NCBI GenBank assembly: GCA_016841125.1
Contig: JAENZU010000107.1
Coordinates: 1-8,875 of the forward strand
Length of the DNA: 8,875 nt
Direction of reading: 5' to 3'
Source of the DNA: Melioribacter sp.
GTDB lineage: Bacteria > Bacteroidota > Ignavibacteria > Ignavibacteriales > Melioribacteraceae
The translations under genes were made by a program, and so were the position numbers. Below, piece by piece: positions 1 to 7,830 of the stretch (position 1 is the stretch's first letter; each line of letters opens with the position of its first letter). The notes below the pieces were generated by a model, which worked only from the letters and a program-made list of their open reading frames with translations, ran no database searches and had not been told where the DNA came from.

Positions 1-1077
1 ACAAAGGACTATGACGGAGGAAATGTTGCCGTTAAAAAAGATAATCTGACTATAAAGGATAAAGAATTTGTAGTTCTGGTTGGACCTTCCGGATGCGGAA
101 AATCAACTACATTAAGAATGATCGCTGGTCTCGAAGAAATTACCGAAGGGGAACTATTTATCGAAGGAAAACTTGTTAACGATATTTCCCCCAAAGATAG
201 AGATATAGCGATGGTATTCCAGAACTATGCACTTTATCCGCATATGACGGTTTATGATAATATGGCTTTTGGATTAAAGTTGAGGAAGTACAGCAAAGAA
301 GAAATTGATGAGCGGGTACGGTATGCGGCAAAAATTCTTGGAATAGAAGATTACCTTAAGCGTAAGCCCAAAGCACTATCGGGCGGTCAGCGTCAGCGTG
401 TGGCTGTGGGAAGAGCAATAGTTAGAAAACCCAAAGTGTTTTTATTTGATGAACCGCTGAGCAATCTTGATGCAAAACTTAGAGTTCAAATGCGCACGGA
501 GATTTCTAAACTTCATCACAAACTGGAAGCCACGATGGTTTATGTAACCCATGATCAAACTGAAGCGATGACGATGGGGGACAAAATTGTAATTATGAAA
601 GATGGAGTGGTTAATCAGATAGACACACCTCTCAACCTTTATAATAAGCCTGCAAATAAATTTGTTGCCGGATTTATCGGCAGTCCATCAATGAATTTTA
701 TTGAGGGAAAAATTGTCGACAATGATGGGCAAAAGTTTGTGTCGGATGATCAAACTCTAACTATGCCAATCCCATCAAGAAGACGAGATGCTTTAAAGAG
801 TTACATCGACAAAGAAATTATTCTCGGGATCCGCCCGGAAGACATTCATGCAAAAGTTAATGACCCCGAAAAATCAGTAACGCCTATTAATGTAAATTTG
901 GAAGTTGTGGAACCGATGGGCAACGAAATTTTCATCTATTTTAATATCTCCGGGACAGAGATTATTTCCCGTGTAGGTGCAATGGAACCTCCCGTGCCGG
1001 GTAGTAAAATGACGTTCTATTTGGATTTGGAAAAAATTCACTTTTTTGATAAACAGAGTGAAGCGTCGATCAGATAA
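1..1077 (+). CDS. Sugar ABC transporter ATP-binding subunit, MsmK/MalK/UgpC type (5' partial)
   Basis: This is the cytoplasmic ATPase of a carbohydrate ABC importer; a dimer of it drives a separate permease pair fed by a binding protein, none of which is in the window. The frame is open from base 1 with no start, and comparison with the family suggests that only about ten N-terminal residues are missing. Numbering from the first visible codon, Walker A (GPSGCGKST) is at 28-36, the Q-loop Gln (VFQNYALYP) near 74, the signature LSGGQ at 126-130, Walker B with catalytic Glu (VFLFDEP) at 146-152, the D-loop SNLDAKLR just after it, and the switch His (VTHDQ) at 184. A C-terminal TOBE-like regulatory part follows, with GIRPEDIH at 276-283. 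The 358 visible residues fit the usual length of about 365. The gene lies 44 bases before a GH65 phosphorylase, which suggests oligosaccharide rather than glycerol-3-phosphate import. MsmK-type ATPases can serve several importers, so the exact partner is uncertain. Confidence 0.95.
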   Translation, partial: TKDYDGGNVAVKKDNLTIKDKEFVVLVGPSGCGKSTTLRMIAGLEEITEGELFIEGKLVNDISPKDRDIAMVFQNYALYPHMTVYDNMAFGLKLRKYSKEEIDERVRYAAKILGIEDYLKRKPKALSGGQRQRVAVGRAIVRKPKVFLFDEPLSNLDAKLRVQMRTEISKLHHKLEATMVYVTHDQTEAMTMGDKIVIMKDGVVNQIDTPLNLYNKPANKFVAGFIGSPSMNFIEGKIVDNDGQKFVSDDQTLTMPIPSRRRDALKSYIDKEIILGIRPEDIHAKVNDPEKSVTPINVNLEVVEPMGNEIFIYFNISGTEIISRVGAMEPPVPGSKMTFYLDLEKIHFFDKQSEASIR

Positions 1078-1121
1078 ATTTAGATTATACAAACCATACA
1101 ATTTAAAAGCGGACGGATTAA

Positions 1122-3365
1122 ATGAGTTTATTTAAGTCCGATGATAATTGGATACTCACCGAAAAAAAATTTTCAGCTCAATCAAATCCTGCGATTGAAG
1201 GTGCTTTTACTCAAGGAAGCGGATACCTGCATATTAGGGGCTCGCTAGAAGAGCACTTAATTGATGCACTTCAAAATGAAGATTACCTTCGTATGCCTGC
1301 TAACGTTACATCAGAAAAATTCAGAACTAGCAAAGCAAAGTTGGGGACATATGTTCCGGGGGTATTTTGTAAACATCCTACTCTGAACAATCAATTGGTC
1401 AATCTTCCATATTTTGCTGGCATTGAAATAACAGTTGATGGAGAGAAATTAGATTTAGAAAAATCGGTTCTTCAAAAAAACGAGAGATCTTTAAATCTTA
1501 GAAACGGTTTATTAAAAAGGGTGATCACTTGGAATACAAAGTCAGGGGCAGAAGTTAATATACTTTTTGAAAGATTTGTAAGTCTCACTCAAAAGCACTG
1601 TCTGTTCCAACGAGTTGAAATCTCCGGCAACAGAGATACTGAAATAGAATTAAAAGCCGGTATTGATGCCGATGTGAGAACTAATGGTTACGATCACTTT
1701 AGAGAAATTCATTTCGAAAATACTGAAGAGAATATTATCCAAAATAAGTTAACACTTGACAGTGGTGTTGACGTGACTATCGTATCCCAATTATTAGGCG
1801 GCGACTTAGAATGGAATCCTATCTTCGAAAAAAGAAGAGCACGTTTGGTCTCTAAATTTCAATTGGATAACGGTTCTAAAAAAGTAATTGAAAAAAGATC
1901 ATGTATTTGCACCGGGATTGATTTGGAAAAAATCGATCCGCTGAATGAGCTTATTTCATTCAGGCATGTCAGTTTTGGAAAGCTATTTGATGAGCATTGC
2001 AAAGTTTGGGATGAAAGATGGCAAAAATCTGATATTGAAATTGACGGAGATGCGGAATCTCAAATTGCGATGAGATTTTCAATTTATCATCTCCTCAGAT
2101 CACATGCTGACGGCGATCCGAGAGTTGCGATAGACGCCAAGGGTTATGCCGGCGATGCATATTGGGGAAGATTTTTTTGGGATACCGAAATGTATCTGCT
2201 TCCATTCTATTCATTGACTGCCCCCGATAAAGCCAAAACATTAACCGACTATCGAATACAATCTTTAAATGGTGCAAAATCCAATGCTGAAAGATATCTA
2301 ACAGAAGGTGCAAAGTATGCCTGGGAGGCTGATCCCGATGGAATCGAATGCTGCCCAAATTGGCACTACGCAGATCATGAAATTCATATCACTGCGGATG
2401 TGATGTATGGACTAATTTACATCTCCAAAGTTTTAAATGATAAAAATTATTTAGCTAAAGATGGGTTCGAAGTTATCCTCGAAACCTCAAAATATTGGAT
2501 ACATAGGATCGACTGGTCCAAAGGATTAGAAAATCCTCAGCTTCTAGGTGTTATGGGACCGGACGAATATAAACCTTTCACAAATAATAATTTTTATACG
2601 AATATGATAGTAAGATACATTCTTCAAATTTCTTTTGAAGTTTTGAAGGATAGAGTTGATGATAAAGAATTGATGGAAAAATTGGGCTATGCAAAAGATT
2701 ATTTGCCGTTAAGAAAAATTGAAAATGAAATTTATATGCAATGTGATGATTTTGAAATATTCGGCGACGCGCAGTTTGATGATTATTGGAGTGATAAAAC
2801 AAGAACATTTGCATCGCAAGTTTCGCAGGAAAGACTTTACAGAACAAAATGTTTGAAACAGGCAGATGTTCTTATGGGAATGTTTTTATTTCCTGATCAG
2901 TTTGAAAATAGCGAAATAGAAATAGCTTACGATTATTATCTTCCTATTACTACTCATGATTCGTCTTTGTCTTCGGGAATACATTCAATAATTGCCTCAA
3001 GGCTCAACCGTTCTGATGATGCTTGGAATTTTTGGAAACAAAGCGCTTCTATTGATTTGAATGGCGGTTCAGCAGAGGGGATACATATTGCGAATGCGGG
3101 TGCAGCGTGGATGGTTTTTATTTTGGGGTTTGCCGGATTACAGTCCCCGATAGTTTCAGAAATATTGTGCTTAAAGCCTAAGATACCGAGTAAGATTACA
3201 AAACTTTGCTTTCCACTAATTTGGAAATCACAAAAAGTGTTTATAGAAATTACAGAAGAACAAGTTGTTGTTACGAATAAGGATTCAGCCGAAATTGAGG
3301 TGCAGGTGAATTCCGAACGAAGAAAAATTAAAGCCGGTTCAATAGAAGTTTTCAAAATAAATTAG
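1122..3365 (+). CDS. Glycoside hydrolase family 65 alpha-glucoside phosphorylase (maltose/kojibiose/trehalose phosphorylase-like)
   Basis: Inverting GH65 phosphorylases cleave an alpha-glucoside with phosphate, giving beta-glucose 1-phosphate and a shorter sugar. The 747 residues match the usual length of about 750-770: an N-terminal beta-sandwich (about 1-275), a linker helix region, an (alpha/alpha)6 barrel (about 315-690) and a small C-terminal beta domain. Visible family motifs are FFWDTE ending at 356, GPDEY with the general-acid Glu at 482, KQADV at 579-583, and the phosphate-loop-like TTHDSSLS at 610-617. No Glu lies between 601 and 651, so there is no obvious extra catalytic base nearby, which favours phosphorolysis; however, GH65 also contains true hydrolases such as the Flavobacterium johnsoniae kojibiose hydrolase. 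Beta-phosphoglucomutase begins 11 bases downstream, exactly the enzyme needed for the product. There is no signal peptide, so it acts in the cytoplasm. Which linkage it cleaves cannot be read from the sequence. The chosen ATG follows a weak GGACGGA element. Confidence 0.92.
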   Translation: MSLFKSDDNWILTEKKFSAQSNPAIEGAFTQGSGYLHIRGSLEEHLIDALQNEDYLRMPANVTSEKFRTSKAKLGTYVPGVFCKHPTLNNQLVNLPYFAGIEITVDGEKLDLEKSVLQKNERSLNLRNGLLKRVITWNTKSGAEVNILFERFVSLTQKHCLFQRVEISGNRDTEIELKAGIDADVRTNGYDHFREIHFENTEENIIQNKLTLDSGVDVTIVSQLLGGDLEWNPIFEKRRARLVSKFQLDNGSKKVIEKRSCICTGIDLEKIDPLNELISFRHVSFGKLFDEHCKVWDERWQKSDIEIDGDAESQIAMRFSIYHLLRSHADGDPRVAIDAKGYAGDAYWGRFFWDTEMYLLPFYSLTAPDKAKTLTDYRIQSLNGAKSNAERYLTEGAKYAWEADPDGIECCPNWHYADHEIHITADVMYGLIYISKVLNDKNYLAKDGFEVILETSKYWIHRIDWSKGLENPQLLGVMGPDEYKPFTNNNFYTNMIVRYILQISFEVLKDRVDDKELMEKLGYAKDYLPLRKIENEIYMQCDDFEIFGDAQFDDYWSDKTRTFASQVSQERLYRTKCLKQADVLMGMFLFPDQFENSEIEIAYDYYLPITTHDSSLSSGIHSIIASRLNRSDDAWNFWKQSASIDLNGGSAEGIHIANAGAAWMVFILGFAGLQSPIVSEILCLKPKIPSKITKLCFPLIWKSQKVFIEITEEQVVVTNKDSAEIEVQVNSERRKIKAGSIEVFKIN

Positions 3366-3376
3366 GATTTAGAGAA

Positions 3377-4021
3377 ATGATCAAAGCCGTAATATTTGAC
3401 CTCGATGGTGTAATTGTTTCCACGGATGAATATCATTATCTAGCATGGAAGTATTTAGCCGATGAATTGGGGATACCTTTCGACCGTGAATTAAACCATA
3501 AACTCCGAGGGGTGAGTCGCTTAGATAGTTTAAAAATTATATTGCAGCATTCTAATGTTGATTTTGCTGATCATGATCTTGATGAACTTACTGACAAAAA
3601 GAATAGCTATTATAAAAATATGCTACAAGAGCTCAGCGCAAGGTCAATATTACCTGGGGCGAAAGAACTTATTGAAAGCTTAAGATCAGTAAAAATTAAA
3701 ATTGCCGTTGCCTCTTCCAGCAAGAACGCAAAGACCATTCTATCAATGATAAAATTGTTTGATAAGTTCGATGTGATTACGGACGGCAATGATATTGAAA
3801 ATTCAAAACCTGATCCCGAAATATTTTTATTGACTTCGAAAAGATTAAATGTGCCTCCGGAAGATTGTGTTGTTATTGAGGATGCAGAAGCCGGTATTGA
3901 AGCAGCAAAAAAATCCGGGATGAAGCAAATCGGAATCGGGACTAATGAAAGCTTACCTAACGCTGATATAATCAAAAAAGATTTATCTGAAATATCTCTA
4001 AATTTTATTCTCTCCCTTTAA
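3377..4021 (+). CDS. pgmB: Beta-phosphoglucomutase (HAD superfamily)
   Basis: This enzyme converts beta-D-glucose 1-phosphate to glucose 6-phosphate through a beta-glucose 1,6-bisphosphate intermediate, linking the upstream phosphorylase to glycolysis. The 214 residues align closely with Lactococcus lactis beta-PGM (221 residues). The nucleophile and acid/base are D8 and D10 in FDLDGV, the hinge Thr is T16, and the substrate-side His is H20 (DEYH). The cap-domain RGVSR motif is at 44-48, the phosphate-binding VASSSKN at 111-117, the conserved Lys at 144 (SKPDPEIF), and the magnesium-binding VIEDAEAG has E168 and D169. All the key residues of the family are present. It starts 11 bases after the GH65 stop, so the two are almost certainly co-transcribed, with a weak purine-rich AGAGAA before the ATG. 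It ends only 9 bases from the stop of the convergent minus-strand glycosidase. Confidence 0.96.
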   Translation: MIKAVIFDLDGVIVSTDEYHYLAWKYLADELGIPFDRELNHKLRGVSRLDSLKIILQHSNVDFADHDLDELTDKKNSYYKNMLQELSARSILPGAKELIESLRSVKIKIAVASSSKNAKTILSMIKLFDKFDVITDGNDIENSKPDPEIFLLTSKRLNVPPEDCVVIEDAEAGIEAAKKSGMKQIGIGTNESLPNADIIKKDLSEISLNFILSL

Positions 4022-4030
4022 GAACAACTG

Positions 4031-6358
4031 CTAGTTTATTTCAATCTCATACTTTTCAAAATTTGATGCTTCAAATAATAGTGACTTGCAGTTTGGTTGA
4101 TTTAAAGAAACATGATTTCCATTTAATTTTACCTTAGCCGAATTAAATTCTTTTTGAAATTTTAATTCAACCATTAATTCCTTTGAGTTTCGGACCTTGT
4201 AATTTAGATCGAATATGTGACCATGCCATTTTAAATTACTTATCCCATAAGTTTTACCTGCAATTAAAAGCTCTACCGGCAGTGAGGGGGAAAGTAAAAA
4301 ATTATCTTCGCTGCCGATGGTTTCTCTAAAACCAATAATATTGCGAATCACTAATGTAGGAAGTGTAGCTCCCCATCCATAATTTTCGCATCCGTTTAAA
4401 TATTTTTCATCCATTTCAATAGGCCAGAATTCTGTTGCGACACCAGGAATTCGATAATTATACTTTTTTGGTAATCCGGTATCTCTGGTTCCAACTGTTT
4501 TTAAATTATTATCAGTATTCCTCTCATATATTCGATTCCCAGTTTCAAAAATTATTTTGGAGGTCAACTCATACAGCCCGGCATTCCAGGCGGCTTCAGT
4601 AAATGGGAACATGAATGAAGGCCAGTCGAGCCAATATTTTGGGTTTTCTTCAAAATATGAGAACATTGGTTTAATACTTTCTATTTGTTCGGTTGTTGCT
4701 ACCCCAACCGCCAATGGGAGCAGCATCATGACATCATAATAATCTTTTAGAATGATCGGTTTTTCGGTGCGGGCATCAAAATCCCTGAACCATCCTTCGA
4801 CAAACATGTTCTGTGTCCGTTCAATTCTTTCCTTTGCTAATCGTTCCCAATTAGGGATATCTTCTTTTTCACCGGCAATGTTTGCAAAGGCGATCATATT
4901 GTTAAATGCATTTGCCATTGTCGCTTCAACATCAACAGTTCTTACGTAAGTTGCTGTTTTTCCTTCTTCATTCTCAGCAATCAGAAAACGTTTGGAACCA
5001 TCCTGCCCCGATTCCCAGCTATTATCACAATGAAACCAGCCATCCTCGTCAGTGCGGTTTTCAAGCCACCATTCTAAATATGATTTGAGATAAGGATACA
5101 ATTTTTTTATCCATTCATCGTCTTTGTCTCTATTATAAATTGAAAGAATAACATGAAAGGGGAGTCCCCAGGTTGGAGCAGTGCCGCACTCTTGTCCGCT
5201 TTCACCAATCATATTAACGCTTCCGTCTTCGCGTGAGCAGGGCACATTCGGATCGACGGCATCTGCGAAAGTGCCGAAGATTACCTCCTTTGCCATTTCA
5301 ATATCAGCATAGCTGTAGCACATCATATCAAGTGCAGACTCGCCGAGAACTGCACGAGGAGTGAATATTTGCATACCATCCCAATGATGTTTATAAATCC
5401 CCAGAGGTTGTCGAATTGTCATTCTTAATGTTTCGTAGTCATAAACCCAGCCTTGTTTCCAATTGTCATCCCAATCCCCGGTCAGCATTGATAATTGATC
5501 ATAGAATTTTTTATCGTCATCAATTTTTTCTTTCAATAATTCGGAAGCATTTGCAACAACACTTTTTTGATTTCTTACGGTATAGGTCTCATTTACATTT
5601 CTTGATAACGCAATAACCATATTCTCTGAAGAGTTTGGTTCTACCTTGGTCTTATAGCTCATCATATTATAAACCGCATCATCAGTAAGTTTGCTTACAT
5701 TCTCCGACGACTCAACATTATTATTTCTAATCCAGGTATTCCATTCTTCTTCATCAAATGTAGCTTTTCTTGCAATACTTTTCCTATCTGAACTTAAGGC
5801 AAATATATCACCGTAAGACCAAATTTTACTAATAGCCATATCCTCTTTATCATTGTAATTCCCTAATGTGCCGCCGATTCCCCACCAGCGTCGTTCTATA
5901 AATCCATAAATATTGGTAGCATGAATTGTAATCTCTTTAGATTTATCAGACTGATTTTGTAAATCCAAAATGCAGACTATTGAATTCTCACCGTGAAGAA
6001 TATACTTTGCGTCAAATTCTATATCATTAAAATTAAAGTTGTAGCTCATTATATTTTTAGTGTGATAGGCTGAGTAGAGTTCGATGTTATTATTTTTATA
6101 ATCTACTAATTCATGCAATGCAACGCCGTCGTAATAAAAACTAAGATGAAGAAAAGAGAGATAATTAACGTTTCTCATTGTACCTTCACCATAAGCCCAT
6201 GGCATTCTTCTCGCCCAAAATCCAAATCCTACAGGCGGAACAGAACGGACTATACCACTTCTGTTATAAACTGCGCTATGATAAGGATTATCTAAATAAC
6301 CGAATGGAACGTATTTTATTTTTGGAAAACTTTCGGGCAGCGTAATTTTATGTTTCAT
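4031..6358 (-). CDS. Cytoplasmic (alpha/alpha)6-barrel glycosidase, clan GH-G-like (GH63/GH37/MGH-like), substrate unknown
   Basis: The 775-residue product looks like a glycosidase with an N-terminal beta-rich domain (about 1-290), an (alpha/alpha)6 barrel (about 300-690) and a C-terminal beta-strand domain. The barrel carries WESGQDGSKRF at 448-458, which resembles the trehalase/GH63 ESGxDxSxR motif whose Asp is the general acid; here it would be D453. A second motif, GCENYGWGA, puts E658 where trehalases carry the catalytic base ahead of a Gly-Trp-rich segment. The residue assignment is by motif resemblance only. The N-terminus is polar and begins MKHKITLPE, with no signal peptide or membrane segment, so the enzyme acts on an imported compound. 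It is transcribed away from the ADP-ribosylglycohydrolase/ribokinase run, with a LacI-type operator in the shared upstream region. Trehalase, glucosylglycerate or mannosylglycerate hydrolase and alpha-glucosidase activities are all possible. No strong ribosome-binding site precedes the ATG. I do not recognise a characterised homologue. Confidence 0.8.
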   Translation of the reverse strand: MKHKITLPESFPKIKYVPFGYLDNPYHSAVYNRSGIVRSVPPVGFGFWARRMPWAYGEGTMRNVNYLSFLHLSFYYDGVALHELVDYKNNNIELYSAYHTKNIMSYNFNFNDIEFDAKYILHGENSIVCILDLQNQSDKSKEITIHATNIYGFIERRWWGIGGTLGNYNDKEDMAISKIWSYGDIFALSSDRKSIARKATFDEEEWNTWIRNNNVESSENVSKLTDDAVYNMMSYKTKVEPNSSENMVIALSRNVNETYTVRNQKSVVANASELLKEKIDDDKKFYDQLSMLTGDWDDNWKQGWVYDYETLRMTIRQPLGIYKHHWDGMQIFTPRAVLGESALDMMCYSYADIEMAKEVIFGTFADAVDPNVPCSREDGSVNMIGESGQECGTAPTWGLPFHVILSIYNRDKDDEWIKKLYPYLKSYLEWWLENRTDEDGWFHCDNSWESGQDGSKRFLIAENEEGKTATYVRTVDVEATMANAFNNMIAFANIAGEKEDIPNWERLAKERIERTQNMFVEGWFRDFDARTEKPIILKDYYDVMMLLPLAVGVATTEQIESIKPMFSYFEENPKYWLDWPSFMFPFTEAAWNAGLYELTSKIIFETGNRIYERNTDNNLKTVGTRDTGLPKKYNYRIPGVATEFWPIEMDEKYLNGCENYGWGATLPTLVIRNIIGFRETIGSEDNFLLSPSLPVELLIAGKTYGISNLKWHGHIFDLNYKVRNSKELMVELKFQKEFNSAKVKLNGNHVSLNQPNCKSLLFEASNFEKYEIEIN

Positions 6359-6381
6359 ATTTTCGTCAAAGTTGTTTATTT

Positions 6382-6397
6382 ATGTTAACGATAACAT
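6382..6397. promoter_or_regulatory. LacI-family-type operator in the divergent control region
   Basis: The 16-base site ATGTTAACGATAACAT is an inverted repeat centred on CG, with a single mismatched pair (A/A next to the centre). A central CpG flanked by symmetric arms is typical of LacI/GalR-family operators. It lies 24 bases upstream of the minus-strand glycosidase start and 77 bases upstream of the ADP-ribosylglycohydrolase-like gene, so it could control either or both. Its core matches the site at 7831-7846 at 12 of 14 positions. The regulator itself is not encoded in this window. Confidence 0.72.
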
Positions 6398-6401
6398 TAA
6401 T

Positions 6402-6433
6402 TTTTGTATAGTTAAATTATCAAAAAGATTTTG
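6402..6433 (+). promoter_or_regulatory. Possible Bacteroidota-type promoter for the ADP-ribosylglycohydrolase-like gene (weak)
   Basis: A TTTTTG ending at 6406 is followed after 19 bases by AGATTTTG (6426-6433), which matches the TTTG half of the TAnnTTTG -7 element but not its TA. The spacing is right, but the match is incomplete and the region is AT-rich, so chance matches are likely. If real, the operator at 6382-6397 would lie just upstream of the -33 element. No convincing promoter for the minus-strand gene could be picked out of the same 115-base gap. Confidence 0.25.
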
Positions 6434-6473
6434 TATTCAAAAACTGAATTATTAATAATTTCGGATCAATTGC

Positions 6474-7775
6474 ATGTCAGACAAAGAGTTCGTTCAACTA
6501 AAAAAAACATTCAGTCTATTACTTGAAAAATTCAAACTCATTGAAGAGCAGGGTGGCAGCACTCATGAACTTAATAAAGAACTGAATTCCGCACTTAATA
6601 AGATTGAAGAAAATTTAGATGGTGTTGATATAAATGAAACTCTATTGGAACGTGAACCGAATGATCTGGAATCAATCAAGAAGTTAAGACCGGCAACAAA
6701 ATTCAAATACCAAAATAATATATCAAAAAAAGATTATCGGAAAAAACTTGAAGGTGCATTTATTGGAAGGATGGCTGGATGCACATTGGGAGCTCCCGTC
6801 GAGCTATGGGATATCTCAAAAATGGAAATGCTTGCGTCTGAAAATGATCAGAAATTTCCTCCAATTGAGTTTTGGAATTATATCCCTTTTATGAATGATA
6901 GACGTTACAAAATATCTAAAATGAGTGAGTACACAAAGAATGATATGCAAGGCGTGCCGGTTGATGATGATATTGTTTATACAATATTAAATTTACTTTT
7001 GCTTGAAAAGTTTGGAATGAAATTTTCTACAGAGGATGTATCGAAAATATGGCTTGAATATCTACCTTATGCGTGCACGGCTGAAGAAGTTACTCTAAAT
7101 AATTTAAGAAATGGATTTGATTGGTCACTCGCCGGTATGAAAGATAATCCTTATAACGAATGGATTGGAGCGGCAATTAGAGCAGATGCATTTGGATATG
7201 CTTGCCCCGGGAATCCTGAAAGAGCTGCTGAGTTAGCTTATAGGGATGCTTTTTTAAGTCATAGAAGAAACGGCATCTATGGAGAAATGTTTTGGGCTGC
7301 AGCTGTATCCGGTGCCTTTTTGGTTGATGACCCGATGGAGGCTGTTAAAATCGGGTTAACAGAAATACCAAGCGAATGTAGATTAGCTCACGCAGTGAAA
7401 TGGGCTTTAGCCAATTTGGAAAAAATAAAAGATTATAAAAGTGCTAGAGAATTACTAGATACAAAATTTCCGGGAATGAGTTGGGTTCATACAATCAATA
7501 ATGCTTGCGCAACTATTTTTGGTATGTGGCTCGGCGGTAGCAATTTCACAAAAACAATTGGTGCAACTGTAGCAATCGGACTCGACAATGACTGCAATGC
7601 AGCCACAGCAGGTTCTATTTTGGGTGCAATCAATGGGATTGTAAAGATCGATAAACACTGGTTCGAGAATTTCAATAATCAAATTAAAACATACATAATT
7701 GGTGAGGAGGTGTTTAACATCGACGATGTTTTAACTCGATTTGAGAGAATAGCATTTAGTCATACTGAAGAGTGA
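6474..7775 (+). CDS. ADP-ribosylglycohydrolase family protein with N-terminal helical extension
   Basis: This 433-residue protein has the all-helical, metal-dependent ADP-ribosylglycohydrolase (DraG/ARH) fold, which in characterised members cleaves an N- or O-glycosidic bond to ribose. The domain begins with the glycine-rich EGAFIGRMAGCTLGAP at 93-108. The first metal-site motif is VDDDIVYT at 163-170, where classical members have (S/T)DDT, and the second is GLDNDCNAATAGSILGA at 369-385, where they have DTDT. The acidic residues remain while the hydroxyl ligands differ, so a substrate other than ADP-ribosyl-arginine is likely. Residues 1-90 are a charged, helix-forming extension with possible coiled coil (about 4-60). 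The ATG at 6474 is the only Met upstream of the domain. Ribokinase and ribose pyranase follow downstream, which suggests the product is free ribose or a ribosyl unit from a nucleoside-like compound. A parallel I recall is E. coli yegU-yegV (ADP-ribosylglycohydrolase family plus PfkB kinase). No ADP-ribosyltransferase is nearby, so a role in protein de-ADP-ribosylation is less likely. Confidence 0.87.
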   Translation: MSDKEFVQLKKTFSLLLEKFKLIEEQGGSTHELNKELNSALNKIEENLDGVDINETLLEREPNDLESIKKLRPATKFKYQNNISKKDYRKKLEGAFIGRMAGCTLGAPVELWDISKMEMLASENDQKFPPIEFWNYIPFMNDRRYKISKMSEYTKNDMQGVPVDDDIVYTILNLLLLEKFGMKFSTEDVSKIWLEYLPYACTAEEVTLNNLRNGFDWSLAGMKDNPYNEWIGAAIRADAFGYACPGNPERAAELAYRDAFLSHRRNGIYGEMFWAAAVSGAFLVDDPMEAVKIGLTEIPSECRLAHAVKWALANLEKIKDYKSARELLDTKFPGMSWVHTINNACATIFGMWLGGSNFTKTIGATVAIGLDNDCNAATAGSILGAINGIVKIDKHWFENFNNQIKTYIIGEEVFNIDDVLTRFERIAFSHTEE

Positions 7776-7787
7776 TTTAAAAACAAT

Positions 7788-7821
7788 TTTGTTGACTTTT
7801 AAATCCCAATTAACAAATTTG
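7788..7821 (+). promoter_or_regulatory. Candidate Bacteroidota-type promoter for rbsK-rbsD
   Basis: A TTTGTTG stretch (7788-7794) supplies a -33 TTG. Nineteen bases later comes CAAATTTG (7814-7821), which matches the Bacteroidota -7 element TAnnTTTG at all but the first defined base. Transcription would begin around 7826-7830, immediately at the edge of the operator at 7831-7846, the classic placement for repression. This gives the ribose genes their own promoter in the 103-base gap after the ADP-ribosylglycohydrolase-like gene, although read-through from upstream is not excluded because no terminator is visible. Confidence 0.5.
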
Positions 7822-7830
7822 AGTTCATTG

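Noticed and set aside
174..187. TGTTAACGATATTT, identical to the operator at 6384-6397 over its first 11 bases, inside the ABC ATPase gene.
   Set aside because: The right arm (ATTT instead of AACA) breaks the symmetry, and it lies deep in coding sequence for LVNDIS with no promoter nearby; treated as chance unless a genome-wide scan shows otherwise.
1078..1121. Promoter or operator between the ABC ATPase and GH65 genes.
   Set aside because: The 44-base gap is AT-rich and contains GATTATAC, but there is no paired upstream element or palindrome; co-transcription is more likely.
2954..3355. Open frame of 133 codons on the minus strand inside the GH65 gene.
   Set aside because: It lies wholly antisense to a well-supported conserved gene, has no ribosome-binding site and no recognisable domain. 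The same applies to the other short antisense frames in the window.
6474..7775. ADP-ribosylglycohydrolase as part of a toxin-antitoxin (DarTG-like) or DraT/DraG regulatory pair.
   Set aside because: No ADP-ribosyltransferase or macrodomain gene is adjacent; the neighbours are ribose and sugar catabolism genes, and the metal motifs differ from classical DraG.
7782..7793. AACAA-TT-TTGTT inverted repeat after the ADP-ribosylglycohydrolase-like gene, considered as a terminator.
   Set aside because: The stem is short and nearly all A/T and the loop is only 2 bases, so it would not form a stable hairpin; it also overlaps the candidate rbsK promoter.
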